64,000 nt of DNA from contig CAYWSL010000004.1 in assembly GCA_964460665.1 (NCBI GenBank), forward strand, positions 1 to 64,000, read 5' to 3'. Position 1 is the first letter of the stretch. Every line of letters begins with the position of its first letter. Under the pieces are notes generated by a model. The model was not told the DNA's origin. It did no database searches and worked only from the letters and a program-made list of their open reading frames with translations. A program made the translations under genes and the position numbers. This document shows, one piece after another, positions 62,890 through 64,000 of the stretch. Source of the stretch: K23-9 sp964460665. Its GTDB lineage: Bacteria; Planctomycetota; Planctomycetia; Pirellulales; Pirellulaceae.

Positions 62890-64000
62890 ATGAAGCTCCC
62901 CCGCCCTGCCCTGCCCTTCGTTGTGCTGATCACGATTGGCCTGTTCACATTAAGCAGTCGCGCCGAAGAATCTGTCGACTTCAATCGTGACATTCGTTCG
63001 CTGCTTTCGAACAACTGTCTGATGTGCCATGGGCCTGATGAAGCAGAGCGGGCGGCTGACTTGCGGCTGGACACACAAGATGGGGCCCACGCGGACTTAG
63101 GTGGATACGCGGCCGTCAAGCCGGGCGATCCTGAAAATAGCGAATTGTTTAGCCGGATCGCTAGCGATGACGAAGACGTCATCATGCCTCCAACGGGTAA
63201 GGGAAAGCCGCTTTCCAAGGAAGAGATCGAACTTGTCCGTCGCTGGATTCAGCAAGGCGGCAAGTACGACAAGCATTGGTCATACCAACTGCCCGATCGG
63301 CGCGTTGTTCCCAAGGTTGACCAATCTGATTGGCCGACCAACCCGGTTGACCGATTCGTGCTGGCACGTCTTGAACAGGAAGGGCTGCGGCCGTCACCTG
63401 CCGCCGATCGACTCGCCATCGCGCGGCGTTTGTCGCTGGACCTGACTGGACTACCGCCAACTTGGGAAGAGGCCACGTCGTTTGCTGCCGATCAGCGCGA
63501 CAATGCCTACGAACTGTATGTCGACAGTCTGCTGGCCAAGCAATCGTTTGGTGAACGTTGGGGCCGCGTCTGGTTGGACCTCGCACGCTACGCCGATTCC
63601 GCTGGCTATGCCGACGACCCGCCGCGAACGATCTGGGCGTTTCGCGATTACGTTATTCGTTCGTTGAATGAAAACAAACCGTTCGACCAGTTCACGATCG
63701 AGCAAATCGCCGGCGACTTGCTCGACGACCCAACCGAAGAACAGTTAACGGCAACCGCATTTCATCGCAATACACTGACCAACAACGAAGGCGGCACGAA
63801 CAACGAAGAATTCCGCAACGTCGCGGTCGTCGATCGTGTCAACACAACCATGGCTGTTTGGATGGGCACAACGATGGCTTGCGCCCAATGCCACACGCAC
63901 AAATACGACCCAATCACACACGAAGAGTACTTCAAGTTCTTTGCGTTCTTCAACAATTCCGAAGACGCCGACCAGCGTGACGAACGACCAACGATCCAAA
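62890..64000 (+). CDS. PSCyt1/DUF1549 (PSD1) planctomycete cytochrome protein, 5' part
   Basis: The first 370 codons are present; the gene runs out of the window. A signal peptide (LPRPALPFVVLITIGLFTLSSRA) is followed by the PSCyt1 domain with heme motif CLMCH (near 40) and MPPTGKGKPLSKEEIELVRRWI. The DUF1549 (PSCyt2) domain follows, with NPVDRFVLARLEQEGL, RRLSLDLTGLPPT and ending with a second CxxCH (CAQCHTHKYDPI, near 334). DUF1553 would follow outside. These proteins are typical of Planctomycetota and are often paired with a DUF1501 gene downstream, which is not visible. Confidence 0.93.
   Translation, partial: MKLPRPALPFVVLITIGLFTLSSRAEESVDFNRDIRSLLSNNCLMCHGPDEAERAADLRLDTQDGAHADLGGYAAVKPGDPENSELFSRIASDDEDVIMPPTGKGKPLSKEEIELVRRWIQQGGKYDKHWSYQLPDRRVVPKVDQSDWPTNPVDRFVLARLEQEGLRPSPAADRLAIARRLSLDLTGLPPTWEEATSFAADQRDNAYELYVDSLLAKQSFGERWGRVWLDLARYADSAGYADDPPRTIWAFRDYVIRSLNENKPFDQFTIEQIAGDLLDDPTEEQLTATAFHRNTLTNNEGGTNNEEFRNVAVVDRVNTTMAVWMGTTMACAQCHTHKYDPITHEEYFKFFAFFNNSEDADQRDERPTIQ

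Overview
The window looks like a chromosome segment of a Planctomycetota bacterium of the Pirellulaceae type (Rhodopirellula and relatives). The markers are a PSCyt1/DUF1549 cytochrome, a DUF1559 prepilin-like protein, a DUF1080 protein, twin-arginine secreted oxidoreductases and isomerases, a fused AroD-AroE, a eukaryotic/archaeal-type prolyl-tRNA synthetase and a FliF-FliJ flagellar cluster. No rRNA, convincing tRNA, CRISPR array, insertion sequence or phage gene was found. It reads as ordinary core chromosome interrupted by many short tandem repeats. Five runs of exactly 100 N are each bounded on both sides by copies of the same short motif, so they are probably collapsed tandem repeats.

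Layout. 0-6 kb (minus): ftsH and the start of rsgA, then a long recQ. 6-16 kb: a cysteine-rich secreted protein, a zinc alcohol dehydrogenase, a CPXCG protein, an FG-GAP/VCBS protein interrupted by one in-frame TGA, a thioredoxin-fold protein, a membrane pyrophosphatase with a copy of its own 3' end downstream, a DapA-family lyase and a proline-rich secreted protein. 16-21 kb: gatC, rpmB, a lipoprotein, a DUF1080 protein and the gcvT-gcvH-lipoate ligase operon. 21-30 kb: an FHA protein, an ECF sigma/anti-sigma/alpha-beta-fold operon, a Tat-secreted isomerase, a large anchored protein and aroDE. 31-46.6 kb: an AAA+/VWA pair, proS, fliF-G-H-I-J with a small HATPase-like gene, comB, a TIGR01777 epimerase and ruvA-ruvC-cysS. 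46.7-64 kb: a WD40 remnant, DUF547, a divergent EF-Tu paralogue, a two-gene membrane glycosyltransfer locus, a Gfo/Idh/MocA protein, an LRR lipoprotein, ispF, two ABC ATPases (one ABC-F), DUF1559, an EF-hand hydrolase and the 5' part of a PSCyt1/DUF1549 gene.

The observation most worth following is at 8193-9515. A 440-codon FG-GAP gene stays open in a single frame except for one TGA. That TGA is followed directly by a Cys codon. It is also followed by a bulged hairpin whose GUU apical loop begins after 20 intervening nucleotides, which matches the layout of a bacterial SECIS element. The gene is therefore a candidate for a new selenoprotein family, the alternative being a fresh nonsense mutation. 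Also notable are the hppA 3' stub, a 16-bp array starting at a stop codon, a dispersed gene-end repeat, an EF-Tu paralogue with altered switch I, and an alpha/beta-hydrolase-like protein without its nucleophile in a sigma-factor operon.
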